Below, one piece after another: positions 5,694 to 6,812 of a stretch of 6,812 nucleotides of DNA. The notes under the pieces are model-generated. The model saw only the letters and a program-made list of their open reading frames with translations, was not told the origin of the DNA and searched no databases. The translations under genes and the position numbers were made by a program. Every line of letters begins with the position of its first letter. Position 1 is the stretch's first letter. Source of the stretch: Clostridiales bacterium. Its GTDB lineage: Bacteria; Bacillota; Clostridia; Christensenellales; Aristaeellaceae. The DNA is taken from contig JAAYJP010000100.1 in NCBI GenBank assembly GCA_012522875.1, positions 1 to 6,812 of the forward strand, read 5' to 3'.

Positions 5694-6812
5694 ATGATTC
5701 GCGCGATCGTAGGGGCCAACTGGGGCGATGAGGGCAAGGGAAAACTGACCGACCTGCTCTCGGAGGGGAGCGACCTGGTGGTGCGTTTCCAGGGCGGGGC
5801 CAATGCCGGGCACACCATCATCAACGAGCACGGAAAGTTCGCCCTGCACCTTTTGCCCAGCGGGATTTTTCACCCCCGGGTGATGAACGTGATAGGACCC
5901 GGCGTGGCGCTGGACCCGGAGGCGTTTTTCAAGGAACTGGACGAAGTGCTGGGCCGGGGCATCCAGCAGCCCAACCTGGTCATCTCAGACCGGGCCCAGG
6001 TGCTCATGGACTTCCACATCCTTTTGGACACCCTGGAGGAGGAGCGCCTGGGCGGGCGCAAATTCGGCTCCACCAAGTCCGGCATCGCGCCCTTTTACTC
6101 CGACAAATTCGCCAAGGTGGGCATCCAGGCCTGCCAGCTGCTGGATCGGGATTTGCTTTTTGACCGCCTTAAGGGCAGTTTGGTAAATAAAAACGTGCTT
6201 CTGGAGCATCTGTATCACCATGCCCCCCTGTCGGCGGAGGAACTGACCGATAAGTACTACGCCCTGGGCCAGCGCCTGAAGCCCTTCCTGGGGGACACCA
6301 CCCGGATACTGAATGGGGCATACAAAGCAGGGAAGGACATCCTGCTGGAAGGCCAGCTGGGCGCCCTTCGGGACCCGGACCACGGCATCTACCCCTTCAC
6401 CACCTCTTCATCGCCCCTGGCGGGCTACGCCGCCGTGGGCGCGGGGCTGCCGCCCTATGCCATTACGGAAGTGCTGGCGGTGACCAAGGCCTATTCTTCC
6501 AGCGTTGGCGCCGGCTATTTCCCCAGCCAGCTGCAGGGGGAGGAGGCGGAAGGGCTCAGGAAGCGGGGCGGTGATGCCGGGGAATATGGCGCCAAGACCG
6601 GCAGGCCCCGGGATGTGGGGTGGTTTGACGCGGTGGCCACCCGCTATGGCTGCCTCACCCAGGGCGCCACGGCCTGCGCCATGACCAACCTGGACGTCCT
6701 GGGCTACCTGGACGAAATTCCCGTCTGCGTGGCCTACCGCCTGGATGGGGAGGTTATCACCCACTTCCCGGCCACGCCGGATCTGGCCCGGGTGGCGCCG
6801 GTGTACGAAACC
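5694..6812 (+). CDS. purA: adenylosuccinate synthetase, divergent type, 3' end cut off
   Basis: PurA joins IMP and aspartate using GTP to make adenylosuccinate, the first committed step to AMP. The frame is open from ATG 5694 to the window edge (373 codons); full enzymes have about 420-430, so roughly 50-60 residues are missing. AAAGGAG (5682-5688) lies five bases upstream and overlaps the dapL stop. The P-loop-like GANWGDEGKGK (7-17) carries catalytic Asp12, and NAGH carries His40, so the chemistry should be normal. Also retained are Thr127, Thr237, TGRPR with Arg304 and Arg306, and Asp334. By motif alignment to E. coli PurA, three contacts differ: Arg143 is Lys141, Gln224 is Leu222 (in GQLG), and Lys331 of TKLD is Asn332 (TNLD). 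I recall the same GANWGDEGKGK/GQLGALRDPDHG pattern in clostridial PurA proteins, so this looks like a clade-specific form, not decay. Phage PurZ is unlikely because Asp12 is present. Confidence 0.95.
   Translation, partial: MIRAIVGANWGDEGKGKLTDLLSEGSDLVVRFQGGANAGHTIINEHGKFALHLLPSGIFHPRVMNVIGPGVALDPEAFFKELDEVLGRGIQQPNLVISDRAQVLMDFHILLDTLEEERLGGRKFGSTKSGIAPFYSDKFAKVGIQACQLLDRDLLFDRLKGSLVNKNVLLEHLYHHAPLSAEELTDKYYALGQRLKPFLGDTTRILNGAYKAGKDILLEGQLGALRDPDHGIYPFTTSSSPLAGYAAVGAGLPPYAITEVLAVTKAYSSSVGAGYFPSQLQGEEAEGLRKRGGDAGEYGAKTGRPRDVGWFDAVATRYGCLTQGATACAMTNLDVLGYLDEIPVCVAYRLDGEVITHFPATPDLARVAPVYET

Noticed and set aside
5694..6812. Phage-type PurZ (diaminopurine synthesis)
   Set aside because: The catalytic Asp replaced in PurZ is present as Asp12, and the gene sits in a housekeeping operon with no phage genes nearby.

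Overview
The window is GC-rich bacterial chromosome carrying ordinary housekeeping genes. The organism is most likely a high-GC member of the Clostridia (Firmicutes). Three things point that way: strong AAGGAG-type ribosome binding sites, lysine/diaminopimelate synthesis through LL-diaminopimelate aminotransferase (DapL), and an adenylosuccinate synthetase of a divergent type that I recall from clostridia (GANWGDEGKGK start, STKSGIAP and GQLGALRDPDHG motifs). This assignment rests on motif recall, not a search. I see no mobile element, CRISPR array, rRNA, tRNA or phage gene.

Layout. At the left, on the minus strand, is a 217-residue protein of unknown function with an N-terminal zinc ribbon, two membrane segments and a C-terminal domain that looks PH-like. 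It is separated by a short divergent promoter region (about 703-845) from a plus-strand, membrane-anchored alpha/beta hydrolase (846-1793). After a 73-base gap with a possible promoter and a strong ribosome binding site come four tightly packed plus-strand genes: argS (1867-3579), dapF (3608-4441), dapL (4451-5683) and purA (5694 to the right edge, cut off). Gaps between these four are 28, 9 and 10 bases, so they very probably form one operon.

How the genes work together. DapL converts L-tetrahydrodipicolinate in one step to LL-diaminopimelate, and DapF epimerises that to meso-diaminopimelate, the precursor of lysine and of peptidoglycan cross-links. The two adjacent genes are therefore consecutive steps. 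ArgS charges tRNA-Arg, and PurA commits IMP to AMP synthesis. Their link to the dap genes is growth-related co-expression rather than a shared pathway.

No new system is evident. The points most worth a second look are: the substituted substrate and GTP contacts in PurA; the argS leader region, with a probable TTG start, tandem micro-repeats and an overlapping Arg/Lys-rich mini-ORF; the divergent extended -10 promoters; and the unrecognised zinc-ribbon membrane protein.
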